64,000 nt of DNA from Sweltsa coloradensis (taxonomy: Eukaryota > Arthropoda > Insecta > Plecoptera > Chloroperlidae), in NCBI GenBank assembly GCA_024449915.1, contig JAMZAV010003178.1, positions 186,001 to 250,000 on the forward strand, in the 5' to 3' direction. This document shows, in pieces, positions 10,744 through 21,248 of the stretch (position 1 is its first letter; each line of letters begins with the position of its first letter). The notes under the pieces are model-generated. The model was not told where the DNA came from. It ran no database searches and was given only the letters and a program-made list of their open reading frames with translations. The translations under genes and the position numbers were made by a program.

Positions 10744-11325
10744 TTGGATGAGCGAAGCGAAGACTTCAATTTCACTGACCCCCCAAAAAGTTTAGCTCGG
10801 GTGTTTCTTTTTTTTGTTTTTTTGTTTTTTTGTTTTTCTGTCTGTTTGTTCGCTCGATTCCGGGCAAACGGCCTATGCGATCTTGATGAAAATTGTAGGG
10901 GACCTTCGTTATCTCTGAACTTAGAGGTGTATTGTTTTTGGGTACAATCGAAGAAATATTTCTCATGAATATTGTACTTTTACGATTTTTTTCGATTTTT
11001 AGTGCGATATTTTCGTGACATTTGGGCCGATTCTGACCAAACGGGTGGGGCTACAACGTTCAGATTTCATATGGACATTAAGATTATGGTGATGTAGTAC
11101 CTTTTGAAAAAAAAAGTTGAAAAAGTTAGCCAGAATTCACAGAAATAAAGGTTTAAATATGAGTTTTTTTCAGGTACAACAACAATAGAAACTGACAACA
11201 ATCACCTTCAATGCATTCAAAAAGCACTTGCAAAGAAATAGTGCAAACAAACGCAAAAAACGCAAACAAAAAACTTACAAAAAACGCTCATCCATCAACG
11301 CGGCGGGACTTTAGCGTTTTCCTAG
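10744..11325 (+). mobile_element. Helentron-like element family HA, best uninterrupted copy
   Basis: 582 bp from TTGGATGAGCGAAGCGAAG to TAGCGTTTTCCTAG, followed by T. GCTCATCCATCAACGC lies about 40 bases before the 3' end, then an AACGC/GCGTT hairpin. The interior carries TGGGCCGATTCTGACCAAAC. It serves as the reference for the nested, truncated and minus-strand copies. No Rep/helicase. Confidence 0.85.
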
Positions 11326-11488
11326 TAAATAAAACAGTTACTATTGTAAACGATGCGGTATGTAGTTTGGGGATGTCCAGAAAAACAATTCGGACAACGG
11401 GAAATTTTCTGGGCACAAAATGAAGCATTGATTGCTTAATGTTTAATAAGCACGAGCACCGGAGCAGCCAAAATAGGGGGGAAAAAAG

Positions 11489-11658
11489 TACCGTAGCTTG
11501 GCCAATATTCGGAGGCTTCCCCAGGAAACAAGATGGCGGCCGGAAACACGTGACCGGAAACAAGATGGCTACTGGCGGGAAGTTAAAAAATGCCAGTCAC
11601 GTAACCGCCGCCATCTTGGATCCTGGGGGAGCCTCCGAATATTGGCCTAGCTACGGTA
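11489..11658. mobile_element. MITE with long TIRs and YY1-like sites
   Basis: TACCGTAGCTTGGCCAATAT at the left is mirrored at the right for about 37 bases with few mismatches. The flanks are TA. Inside are AGATGGCGGC (11531), AGATGGCT (11563) and GCCGCCATCTT (about 11610). 170 bp, non-coding. Confidence 0.88.
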
Positions 11659-12155
11659 ATTTCTAGCTACTAGAAAGCAAATGGATTTATTCATCAACTA
11701 TTGAAATTTGTCCAATTTTGATTTCTTTTCAGCTTCTAAATATTGCCTTTTGAGTGAGGATAGCATGGTATTTCTTATCATATTTCTATATATCTTATTA
11801 TTTATCATCTTTCTTGAAATGATTATCAAAAAATACTAGATTTATCGAAGGTCGTTTTCGATTTTTCTTATCGTGAGACGTGACATTAGCATAGACGTAC
11901 GGACAGACATAAGTTGATGCAAATAGGGGAGAGCTCTCTAAAATATAAAGTTAAACATGATGGAAATAGTTTTTTTTAAATCGTAAAACAGATCACTAGT
12001 GTCACAAAAAATAAAATAAAAATGCGAATTACGAGCTACGCTTATAGCACTTCATCAAAGCAGTCTTACTAAGAAAGCTTTAAACAATCATTTTCCAGGC
12101 CAATAAGCTTTTCTTATTAAAAAAAATCTCGTGTATTAGGAGTAGAGAGCCTAAA
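11659..12155. other. unassigned sequence
   Basis: AT-rich; no gene or repeat recognised. Confidence 0.4.
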
Positions 12156-12390
12156 GTTCAAATTGGGGAAGGAGCGACTACGATGGTATAGACATACAAG
12201 ATAGATGGAGAAGAATAGTATCCCAAAACAAGCATTCAAGCTAAAGAATGATAGGAGAAGAGTGGGAAGACCTCGAGATAGGTGGCAAGATCAAGTACAG
12301 GCAGATGTGGAGGAGAGAGGAGAGGAGTGGTTAGTGGTTGAAGAGAGAGAAAGATGATGGGAGGACAGGAAAAAGTAGAGATAGCTGCAG
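12156..12390 (+). pseudogene. non-LTR retrotransposon ORF2 C-terminal fragment
   Basis: Read in the frame of AAG at 12245, the translation gives a basic stretch followed by VGRPRDRWQDQVQADVEER and GEEW. This is the C-terminal pattern GRPR.RW.DQV..D...G..W seen after the reverse transcriptase of many LINEs. Upstream, LRWYRH fits the usual LRW.GH motif. In-frame stops occur after the HTR residues and after ERER, so the copy is dead. It has no start of its own. The clade is not resolved. It lies just upstream of the Penelope-like fragments but is unrelated to them. Confidence 0.7.
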
Positions 12391-12502
12391 TGTTACGACA
12401 AGAAGAAGAATGAGGAAGAACCGGTGCTGATTCGATGATGCCCAAGATAAATGATGGAAACACCCCTTTACCCAACTAAATGTTGTTGGAAAAATGGCTG
12501 TG

Positions 12503-12529
12503 ATATATATATATATATATATATATATG
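12503..12529. repeat. (TA)n microsatellite
   Basis: About 12 TA units at the outer end of the minus-strand Penelope-like fragment. PLEs often abut TA-rich targets. Confidence 0.9.
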
Positions 12530-12941
12530 TTTTAAGTATCTTTACGGTAAATAATCACGCACAGTATTATAAAAAATAACTTTAATCCCAACGTTTCAGA
12601 AAAACTATGTTTCCATTTTCAAGGGAAGGTTAAAAACAAAAATTCAATAAAACAACAACAGCATTATAAAAATAAACAAATAGAAACAAAAAACACACTA
12701 CCATGCAAACATAGAAAATTACAAAGATCCAATTGCAGTGAACCTAAAATCAAATCACTTGGTTGCATTGTGAGTGTGACTTCTTGTTACCATTCTAGCA
12801 GGCCTATCGCTGTCTTCATGTCTTGGTACCACAGGCGGCTCAGTCTCATACTTTTCAAGAGCTGCAGTATGACTTCTAGTCATTCTGCTGGATTCCAAAT
12901 TTCTAGACAAGATGGTTGGGTCCGTACGGACCCAACCAAAC

Positions 12942-12943
<2 letters not shown>
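12530..12943 (-). pseudogene. Penelope-like element 3' fragment, minus strand
   Basis: On the minus strand a 62-codon frame ends with repeated (M/V)TRSH motifs, one at each end of an acidic linker. The plus-strand element next door ends with the same pattern (LTRSQ, VTRSQ). After the stop, the 3' region has TTGAAAATGG and TGAAACGTTGG, matching CTTGAAAATGG and TGAAACGTTG at 14247-14278. Only the tail of the protein and its 3' region survive; catalytic domains are absent. The 5' side ends at the palindrome GGTCCGTACGGACC (about 12919), at the junction between the two head-to-head fragments. Confidence 0.65.
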
Positions 12944-12974
<31 letters not shown>

Positions 12975-12975
12975 T
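12944..12975. repeat. A-rich and (TA)n run
   Basis: An A run followed by TA repeats between the two Penelope-like fragments. Confidence 0.85.
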
Positions 12976-13007
12976 GTTCTGTTGTAGGCTTTCGTGATTC
13001 ATGGTTT

Positions 13008-13094
13008 ATGTTAAGTTATACTTTACGGAAATAATCACGCTTTATTGGATGTTTAAAACAAATATTTAATTAAAACTTCAACGTTTCAGAAGAC
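13008..13094 (-). repeat. inverted terminal segment of the Penelope-like element, left
   Basis: 87 bases that are the reverse complement of 14264-14350 (ATAATCACGCTTTATTGGAT, AAACTTCAACGTTTCAGAAG). Inverted terminal segments are known for Penelope-like elements. The left copy joins directly to the truncated coding region. Confidence 0.88.
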
Positions 13095-13095
13095 T

Positions 13096-14108
13096 TTGCC
13101 GTTTCTTGACACTTTAATAATCCGGAGACCTGATGGGCGCCTAGGTCATACTGTGTACAGGAAGCCAACTCATACCAATAGGTATTTGCAGGCCTCTTCA
13201 CATCATCACCCGTCACAACTTCGTTCAATAGCATTTACTTTGGCTACACGTTCGCGACGAATAACCGACGTTGAACATTTGGAAGAAGAAGGTTCTGCCT
13301 TACGTGGAGCACTGCTTAGTAATGGCTTTCCAAACCGGTTGTTTTACAAGGCTTGGAATAGAAAAACAAGAGCGGAAATACAACTTGCTTCGGTAGACGT
13401 CGAGCCATCAGTTCAACCAAGAGCTACTGCATATTTGCCATATGTGAGAGGGACAACAGACCGGATCGGCCATATACTAGCTCAAGAAAACATCAAGACG
13501 GTTTTTTCAACAGACAGGACCCTGGGTAAAATGATTGTGGTCCTAAAGATAAGATACCTTTGGAGGGTTGGGGCGTCTACGAGATCCCATGTGCAGACTG
13601 TTCCCAGACTTATATTGGCCAGACAGGGCGAAACATGTCAATGCGCCTACAAGAACACATGCTTGCAGTCAACAAGCTGGAAACCACTTCTGCTTTGGCG
13701 CAACATGTCAAGAAAAAGGGTCATTCGATAGACTTTGAAGGAATGAGGTCTCTTGCCATGATCAGCCATCTGACTAGCCGTATCGTCAGAGAGGCAGTAG
13801 AAATTGAAAAACGCCCTCATAACTTGAACAAGCGAGATGATGGCAAACGTCTGGCCCAGTCTTGGAAGCCTGTTTTGGCAAATAGATTGGTGCCTGAAAA
13901 CCATAAAACAGATAATCCAGACTCTGCGCTGGATACACATGGTCCAAGAGTCGTACCAACAGTTGACCAGAATCCTCCTACAAGAATGTTGACAAGAAGT
14001 CAACATTTAAGTCCTACAATTTCCAGCAATTCTACAACATCAGTTGAAGAACAGAATCAGCCTGTGAGAAGGGTGACTAGAAGTCAAGCAAAGCGCTTAG
14101 CACAGTGA
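13096..14108 (+). pseudogene. Penelope-like element: RT C-terminus plus GIY-YIG nuclease, frameshifted
   Basis: The first frame (13096-13731) opens with PFLDTLIIRRPDGRLGHTVY followed by RKPTHTNRYL and the SHHHPSQ motif, typical of the end of a Penelope-like reverse transcriptase. The second frame (13560-14108) carries the GIY-YIG endonuclease: GVY at residues 5-7, Cys11-x2-Cys14, YIG at 18-20, Arg29 and His33, then a QHVKKKGH pair. A frameshift near 13530-13545 separates the two. The fingers and palm, including the catalytic aspartates, are missing at the 5' side, so the copy cannot be active. The C-terminus has three TRSQ-type repeats. In this family the nuclease nicks the target and the RT primes from it. 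The nominal start is a TTG inside the domain and has no meaning. Confidence 0.92.
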
Positions 14109-14263
14109 TGTGGTTAAAAAGTTTTCACTGCACCTGATTTGCTTTTGTACTTACTATTTGGTTTGCCTTTGTAAGGCGGTTAAGTTTGTTTATATTTTTA
14201 TTGTGTTGCTGATGTTTTGTTTTTTATTGTTTTATACCAACTCTTCTTGAAAATGGAAGCCTA

Positions 14264-14350
14264 GTCTTCTGAAACGTTGAAGTTTTAATTAAATATTTGT
14301 TTTAAACATCCAATAAAGCGTGATTATTTCCGTAACGTATAACTTAACAT
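14264..14350 (+). repeat. inverted terminal segment of the Penelope-like element, right
   Basis: Reverse complement of 13008-13094, beginning GTCTTCTGAAACGTTGAAG. It marks the 3' limit of the element, followed by a short TA run. Confidence 0.88.
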
Positions 14351-14610
14351 ATATATATAAATTTCTCGTGGGAAAGCTGCCAAGGGTGCAATGCATGCCC
14401 CTCTTCAGGTGCCTAACTAGGTATATTGGAATGAGGACAATTTTAAAGGGATATCCGAGGGATGTTTAATAGTACTCTCTCTTGCATTTGCCTAAACGAG
14501 TGAGGAAAACCTCGGGATAAGTTTCAGTCAGGATTGACGGTCTCGACGGGATTTGGACCCGAGTCCACCCGAATAAGTAACGCGCTTTACATACATTTCT
14601 TTCGTATTTA
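14351..14610. other. unassigned sequence
   Basis: No gene or repeat recognised. Confidence 0.4.
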
Positions 14611-15331
14611 GTCTTCCCACTCAGTCATTTCTCATATAACTGATTTTCAGTGGAAGGCATTAAACCAAAGCGACCAAGCCTTCACTGTAGACCCCGACGC
14701 AATCGACGAGTGAAAGATAACCATTGATATTAAACATCTAGTAGGCTAGATACGCATTCTCCAATACCTCCGCACAGGTGCGAGCGTACCAAATTGAAGC
14801 GTCAATCACTCCTTTTCAAAATGGCGATTTAGCGTTTTAATTTATTCCTTTTTAATGCAATAAAGTATTTTACTGAATTTTTTGATATGTTTTAGCTTCT
14901 GCAGTATGATAATGTACAAATAGAAACAGTAAGAAGATATTGCATATAAGGGAATCTAGTAATCATTTGGTGTAAAAGGCTAATATTCTCAGCTGTCAAA
15001 CTGACGGCCATCTTTAAAAATATTTGTGCTACAAATCGCTCCCATCTACATGCAAACACTCCTTTTCAAGTTGGCTTCAAATTGTCACGGCAGTGGACCA
15101 AGACTACACGGATCTAGCCTACTATGTTCAATATCAATGAAGATAACCAACCAAAGATCGATATTTTGTAATGGGAAATATAGCAATCAGTGGAATGGAC
15201 AGTGCGAACACACGCGGATCAACGCCAGAATCAACAAGGCCGGTTTAGAACAACTTTAATTTATTATGTGCCTCCTTGCTAGGACGGCTCCAAAGTCATC
15301 GTTTACAAACTCCTAAGACAAGAACTGATGT
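14611..15331 (-). repeat. tRNA-derived SINE S1 split by MITE M1
   Basis: Minus-strand S1 tail from 14611 (CCCACTCAGTC, ATAACTGATTTTCAGTGG, AATCGACGAG) and, after the insertion, GATAACCAACCAAAGATCGA to GAACTGATG. The tRNA-like head is missing on the right. Confidence 0.82.
14739..15124 (-). mobile_element. MITE family M1, copy 2
   Basis: 386 bp, in reverse orientation relative to 957-1347. TIR TAGTAGGCTAGATACGCA at the left, GATCTAGCCTACTA at the right. It interrupts SINE S1, so it moved after that SINE inserted. Confidence 0.88.
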
Positions 15332-15751
15332 ACGCTCGATCCAACACTGTCGGTTACATTATGATAAGAAAAGTTTCTTATAAAGTTGTGTATACCAAGA
15401 CGGGACCACATCTTGTAATTCTATATTATTCCACCTCACCAAGATAAAACGAGAGCTTCTCTTCCTCTAGTTTTCTCTTTCACTTCAATACTCACAAATA
15501 TTTCGTCTTACTTTTGTGATCGCATCCTTATACTCCACTCTATTCTCATTACCCATGCGTACAAAAAACAGAAGAATGTTCTACATTCTGCGGATTATAA
15601 CAAGCGAGACAAGAACATATTCCTTAGATATAAAAAGAAATCATTAAAAATAACAAACTCCAACGTATAGACTTAACCTCGAAATAAGATATTGTTGGTG
15701 AAAATAAGACGAAGATATTTTCATATAACTTACATTTTATCTTCATATTGG
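15332..15751. other. unassigned sequence
   Basis: No gene or repeat recognised. Confidence 0.4.

Positions 15752-15814
<63 letters not shown>
15752..15814 (+). repeat. (GACA)n microsatellite
   Basis: About 15 uninterrupted GACA units. Confidence 0.98.
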
Positions 15815-16465
15815 GCAAGTTTAAAAAATGATAACATGGTCCTAACTAACGGGATATGACAAAAACTACAACACATTCGCTCTTACTATTACTGGTTAGG
15901 CAACCTGCCAAATTTCCTCAAAACAAATTAGTAATTTTCGCAAAATCCTTAAAAACTGACGCCAAAAACTCTCTCGTTCTTATCTTCGACCTTATTAAAT
16001 GAGGCCGCCTCAACTCGAAGAGCAATTTACTCTAGCGAAGCTATTTGGTGTCTGTAATGATGAGAGCATCGACTAACCGGCGAGACTGTATAGGTAGTCC
16101 GCTGTGCTACAGACAGATTGCAGGAATGTCTTTGATACGAGTACCTAGCCAAGTCTGAGAGCTCGGGAGTAGCACTCAACATGGAAGTGAACACCCGTCG
16201 TGTTTGATTTGCTGCACTCGTGAGAGTAAAGAGTAAAATGTCTGCCAAGAAGAAAAGTGGCCGATCACACGTTCAAGTACATGAGTACATAAAGAATCGT
16301 TCACAATAGGCAAGGCGTAATGGTTGTTCGAGCACGGGCCAACTATTTTTACAATGTTAAAAAATGTAGCCTATATTTAAAAATTCGCTTGATCGGTAAA
16401 TTTTCGACCTCCAATTCCCCCCCCCCCCCCTCATAAATTTTTTTGAATTTTTGCGATGAGCCAAA
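15815..16465. other. unassigned; possible 5' end of a gene at 16239
   Basis: GC-richer than its surroundings around 16030-16240. An ATG at 16239 opens a 23-codon basic frame (MSAKKKSGRSH then VQVHEYIKNRSQ) ending in TAG. It could be a first exon, but no convincing splice donor is seen. A C run lies at 16418-16431. Confidence 0.2.
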
Positions 16466-16604
16466 GGCGCGATCAGAGCACATTTCAAGATTTTAAATTG
16501 TCGCCTATATACACAACCTTCAAAATAACTAAAAATTACCGTTTTGGTGGCATATTTATTCTCCGTTACTCTAAAAGTAAGCTTTTCTATGAAAATGTGC
16601 TCTG
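16466..16604. repeat. short inverted repeat
   Basis: AGAGCACATTT at the left and AAAATGTGCTCT at the right bracket 139 bases, possibly a MITE remnant. Similar AGAGCAC(A/T)TTTTCAA strings occur near 18938 and 20403. Confidence 0.4.
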
Positions 16605-16902
16605 ATAGCGACAATCACACATTCTTACTTGACACTTTGTAGCAAACCACAACCCGAAAGGACAAACGATAAAGCTTGCCAGTGATCAGACTTAACCTCT
16701 GCATCAAAGCATAGTCAACTCATCCAACAGTAATTTAATGTTATGTTTTGTATTGCCAAGCATATGTTACAATTAGTGCGTTCCCAACTCGTCCTAAGGA
16801 TTAAGGTATAGGTATAAGTCGTAACGAATTGCTTAAAATCTAATTCTTACGACAAGGCTTTACGACGAGTCAATCAGAACAGTGAGCTGTATATTAGAGT
16901 GA

Positions 16903-16932
16903 GAATAGATAGATAGATAGATAGATAGATAA
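16903..16932 (+). repeat. (GATA)n tail
   Basis: A GATA run directly abutting the LINE 3' end. On the minus strand it is a (TATC)n tail, as at 57040-57070. Confidence 0.95.
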
Positions 16933-17347
16933 AGGTCTTTATTTTAAGGCGGGATTAAGGCTAGTGAAGCCTTATCTTCCATCCAACCTAATACTACTAC
17001 TAATAATAATACAAATTATAATGAAGGCCTAATGAAAATTATAGATAATTTGAACACAAAGTAATTGGCCTGATGAAAATTACACATAATTAACTGAAAA
17101 CATAAACATTTGAAATTATGATAAACAATAAACACAATTTAGCTATCATTTCATTCTCCGCATTCATCCATCGCTTTCATACAGTTTCATTAACGTAACA
17201 AAGAAGGCGTCCTCGTAAAGTAAATAGAGTAACACAGGTAACCGAGCAAATTAATATGTAATTTATTTTCATTATTTGGGTTGTTTGGGTGTTTTGATAT
17301 TACTTATTGTTTGTACAGTTAAGAATTTGAATAATAGGAAGTAGTGG
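16933..17347 (-). mobile_element. LINE-type 3' end, family L1a, copy 1
   Basis: About 415 bp matching 56631-57038 in inverted orientation at high identity, from the GGAAGTAG side to CCTTAATCCCGCCTTAAAAT and AAAGACCTTTATCTATC. A fixed 3' end followed by a short microsatellite tail points to a non-LTR retrotransposon or its SINE. No ORF survives here. Confidence 0.7.
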
Positions 17348-17700
17348 CACTTTTAAAAGCATAGAAGTTATTTATATATTTGTCTCTGATTTCAGACGGA
17401 AGAGAGAGAGAAGAGAGCGTAGGCTGTTGTGAACGACTCACATTTCTTACTATCTATACGACTTACGCCTTGCCACTTAAAACTTGACCTTACGTTAAAT
17501 ATATTGCTTGCATTAATTACTTATTCGAATACAATGATAATGTACATTAGTTATGTATTTTTAGCAATAAACGTTTTATTTATAACATCTAGAAAGAAAA
17601 TTTTAAAAATTAGCAATTGTTTTTACAGGAGCCACTGATCGACCGAGCATTGAATTGAGTAAATTATAAAGAAAAAAAGAAAAATTTTAGAAGGAAAAAA
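17348..17700. other. unassigned AT-rich sequence
   Basis: No gene or repeat recognised beyond a short AG-rich stretch at 17400. Confidence 0.4.
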
Positions 17701-18155
17701 ATACTGTAGAACCCTTTATTTCCCGCTTCCGTGGCAACTGTCCGAAATTTCAAACGTCTGCAGGCGATGTCAGTCTGCCGGACGAATAGGAATTTGTCGA
17801 AAAGGCATGTGTTATATCGCGCGGCTAACTGACGTCAAAGGAGTTTGGAATTTTGAACAATTGTCATGAAAGTGAAAATATAGGGCTCTACAGTAACACT
17901 TATTAAAAATTTGTTAGAAAAACAACTTTTAAGAAAAAAATTATTTTCGTTATTTTGGACTTTGTTGAAGTACAAAATTGACTATATTCGTGGATCTTTG
18001 GTCGCTGATAGTCAACATTTTTTAAATCTACGAGTGTAGGGCTGTCCATGTATGCTTAATTGACAACTTTGCAAAGTTGTATATAGTTCGGATGCTTCTT
18101 GGCCGAGCGAATATAGCTATATGCCAACTTCCAAATGTGTCCCATTCCCTTTTAA
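17701..18155 (+). mobile_element. repeat family R2, copy 1, with inner TIR module
   Basis: 17701-17900 is an inverted repeat (CTGTAGAACCCTTTATTT at the left, ATATAGGGCTCTACAGTAAC at the right). The following 250 bases include GGGCTGTCCATGTATGCTTA, AACTTTGCAAAGTTGT, TTGGCCGAGCGAATA and AATGTGTCCCATTCCC. The whole set recurs on the opposite strand at 63190-63570 and partly at 62943-63145. Confidence 0.65.
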
Positions 18156-19195
18156 GTGGAAGTGAGTGGTCTGGTCTTCTAGTGAATGACGACACAACGG
18201 CAGTGACCATGGACGAGGAGGGCCACTCAACTATACCATCAGAGACGACTACGCCACATTACGCCTAACGACAAGGAGCCAAAAGATAATTAGGATCTTC
18301 ATTATTTCTAGGTCGCTAATTGATGACTGCGGTAATCTAAAAGCAAAATTATGTACACTAGGATGTTATTTTAAGTTTTAACAGATTAACGTCAGTGGAT
18401 TTTGGGGAAATCCGTTTTATTGTCTTTCACGTTGCCGCTATGGTAACACTTCATTATTTCAGTTTAAAAATTAACAAATAAAACATAAATTACTACATAA
18501 TAATAATAATTAATACATAATACTGAAAGTCTAGTTTCAACCTTGGGGGTGTAACTAACGGTCGTTTCAGGATATAATTTTATCATAAATAACAAATGTC
18601 ATGAAAATCTCCTATCATATTAATTTTACAATACTTATAAACTTTAAAGTACAAAAGATATGCGTATTTGCCTTTTACTACACACTTTGAATATAACGAT
18701 ATAGGTCATCAAATCATGGCTCAATGGCTCCTTCTTGCTCGATGGCATTATAAAGTTTCACGTGAAGCGAATCATTGACTAGATGAGGAAAAACGTTTAG
18801 TTAATAAATTTGTACTACAGTAATTAATACTAAACTCTCATAAACTGTAAGATGTTGGGAGAGCTTAGAAGGCGCGAGGATTGAGTCTTGATCACCTTGA
18901 AGCTTGTAGTTCAAGGTGAGAATGTGTTTTGGGTACGCTTAGAGCACATTTTCAAAATATTCATTAGGTCTAGTTGGTTTTAGTAACTAACAATAAATGG
19001 CAACCAAAGATTTTTTTTGTAGTACTATAGTGTTTGTAAAAGCTTATATAGAAAATAATTATTTAGAAACATGCGCATATACTTCGATCAATCTCCCAAG
19101 CTTTGGGTGAATTTGATCGTCAAAAAGTGGTTTGGAATGTACATGAAAATTCGATGGATTTGTCGATCGTGTGATGCTTGAACAGTAATTTACCA
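18156..19195. other. unassigned sequence
   Basis: No gene or large repeat. A 26-base hairpin, CACCTTGAAG..TTCAAGGTG, sits near 18893. Confidence 0.4.
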
Positions 19196-19645
19196 GCAGG
19201 GTGAACGACTGGACAAAGACCAAAACCTTAATCAAATTAGCATGGGAATGCTACGATTCGAGCCGAAAATGTGCGATCGTACTTTTCGAACTAAGCCTAC
19301 ATTTTTATCACGTAAAATTTTTTGCGCCTACTTGTACTCTAAAAGGAGATAATATTCCACTTACATTTATTTTTCATTTATTTTATTTTGACCCCGTTTG
19401 ATCACCCGCAATGTTTAAATATCGACCAAAAATTGCAATTTTTGTGGACTTTGAGGACTCTCACGAAAATATTTGTGAACTAAATAGAAAAAATGGCTAT
19501 GCACAAGAAACATGAATGTATTTATCTGTCAAAGGAGGGAAACAGAACAAGAAAATATTGATTATATCCGTCATGTAGTCGAAAAAGTACGAAAGTACTG
19601 CACTGTAGACGCCAAACATAGTAAAAAAAGTTGGTTCAACTTCTG
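19196..19645 (+). repeat. dispersed repeat R3, copy 1
   Basis: The parts TTCGAGCCGAAAATGTGCGA, AAATATCGACCAAAAATTGC, TTTGTGGACTTTGAG, CACAAGAAACATGAATGT and CGAAAGTACTGCACT recur in 27785-28185 and 37555-37775, the order of parts varying slightly. Confidence 0.55.
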
Positions 19646-21010
19646 CAGAAAATATTGTTGTCATATGTTTTTGTATTGGAGATGCAGCTATACATTTCTG
19701 GTTCAGCTTCAAGTATTCCTATCTGTGCTTTAGGGTGTAAGTTTTTAAGTGAAGCGTTTGTTTGAAAGTCAGAATTCAATCCACAGTGAAACACATTAAA
19801 ACAATGAACTGAATCAGAATGAATTTTCGTATTTTGAATATGAAAAATAAAATATCGATAATTTAACTCAGCGTTGGAGCTGGGCCCTTGAGGCATGTAA
19901 CTTTTTGCCTCCCCAATCAACGCTATTCGATTCATACGTTTGCAAAAAGTCATTCATTTTTTAAATTGTTCAAAGAATAATTACAGCCCCTTTGACAACA
20001 ACAAAAAATCATTTAACTTTCTCTTCGGGAACAAATCAACGTTTTCCGCCTCAAATAATTCTCATATTGCTAAAACGTTCCATTTCGCAATTCACTACTC
20101 ATCAAACAAGTACTGTTTCCGCTGACTTTCGAACATCCACGACCGCGCAAGAATTAATCACGAGAGGGATTATATCTGGTGATGAGGGATTAATATCATA
20201 GTTGAAAGATCAGTTCCAGCTCATACGTGTCCCTCATTGACGATGTTTGATAAACTAGACTTAAAACTTCATACACTAGAGGATAATCGCGGGCAAACGA
20301 AGCTTTTATGAGGAATGCAAGGATAAGTCTGAATCATTATGAAGCCCTACCGATTGTACTGTGCACTATTATGCAAAGCTAGCGTATGTGTTTTACGCGT
20401 TCAGAGCACTTTTTCAATAAGTTGTCAAGTCCCACGACCCGTATAGATGAGCAGTACTTCATCATCGACGCGATGCAACTGCTCATTTAAAACTCAATAC
20501 TAATCAACCTTTGTATTGTTAAGAGAAGACTTGATGAGCGGCGAAGTCATCATTATCACCAAACACTAAAATAGACGCTTCGGTTTTAACCGCGGCGCAA
20601 AGGAACATCAATGCGATCTCTAGCGGGTAAAGGGGGTAGCTTCTCATTTCCGTTTGTTCTAGTTACAAAGCGCAAACACATGCAGCACTGTTGCTAGAAA
20701 CGTCCGCGGCCTGTTTTTAAAACACAAAGCCTACTGGATAATGTAGCTTGCCTTGACGATCTTTGTGGACATGATAGCTACAGTGCTGCTTGTGGTCGCG
20801 CTTGTAACTAAAACAAAGCAAAAAGCGCTATCTGGATCATCCTTGCGTCGCATTACGGTATTTGTTTCCACTGCCTTCTGTAGAAGGTGGTGGTAAAATT
20901 CCTCGAACGAGGAATAGAGCAACAAGGAGGTATGAATAATGTAAGGAGACAGCATGCGCTATCTGTGGCTGTACAAATGAACGTGGCCGTTTTGAACGTC
21001 TGATCCAGTC
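19646..21010. other. unassigned sequence
   Basis: Contains open frames up to 105 codons on the minus strand (19636-19953) without recognisable motifs. I do not call a gene. Confidence 0.4.
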
Positions 21011-21015
21011 TGATC

Positions 21016-21128
21016 GCAGTATTTGCTGCTTCTCGTTAGTGCTGACCAATATGGCGGCTACTAAAACATAGAGTTTTTCGCAGTATTTACTGCTTCTCGT
21101 TGGTGCTGACCAATATGGCGGCTACCAT
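21016..21128 (+). repeat. 64-bp tandem duplication
   Basis: GCAGTATTT(G/A)CTGCTTCTCG followed by GCTGACCAATATGGCGGCTA starts at 21016 and again at 21080. Each unit carries an ATATGGCGGC, YY1-like. Confidence 0.85.
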
Positions 21129-21169
21129 CGACGGCCGCCATGTTAAAATGGCTGCACTGAAACAGCTGA

Positions 21170-21248
21170 TATTATTGATAATATATTATATATATATAAA
21201 TATATATATAAATATATTATAATATATAATATATATAATATATAAACA
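21170..21248. repeat. AT-only stretch
   Basis: About 75 bases almost purely A and T, in TATA and AATAT patterns. Confidence 0.9.
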
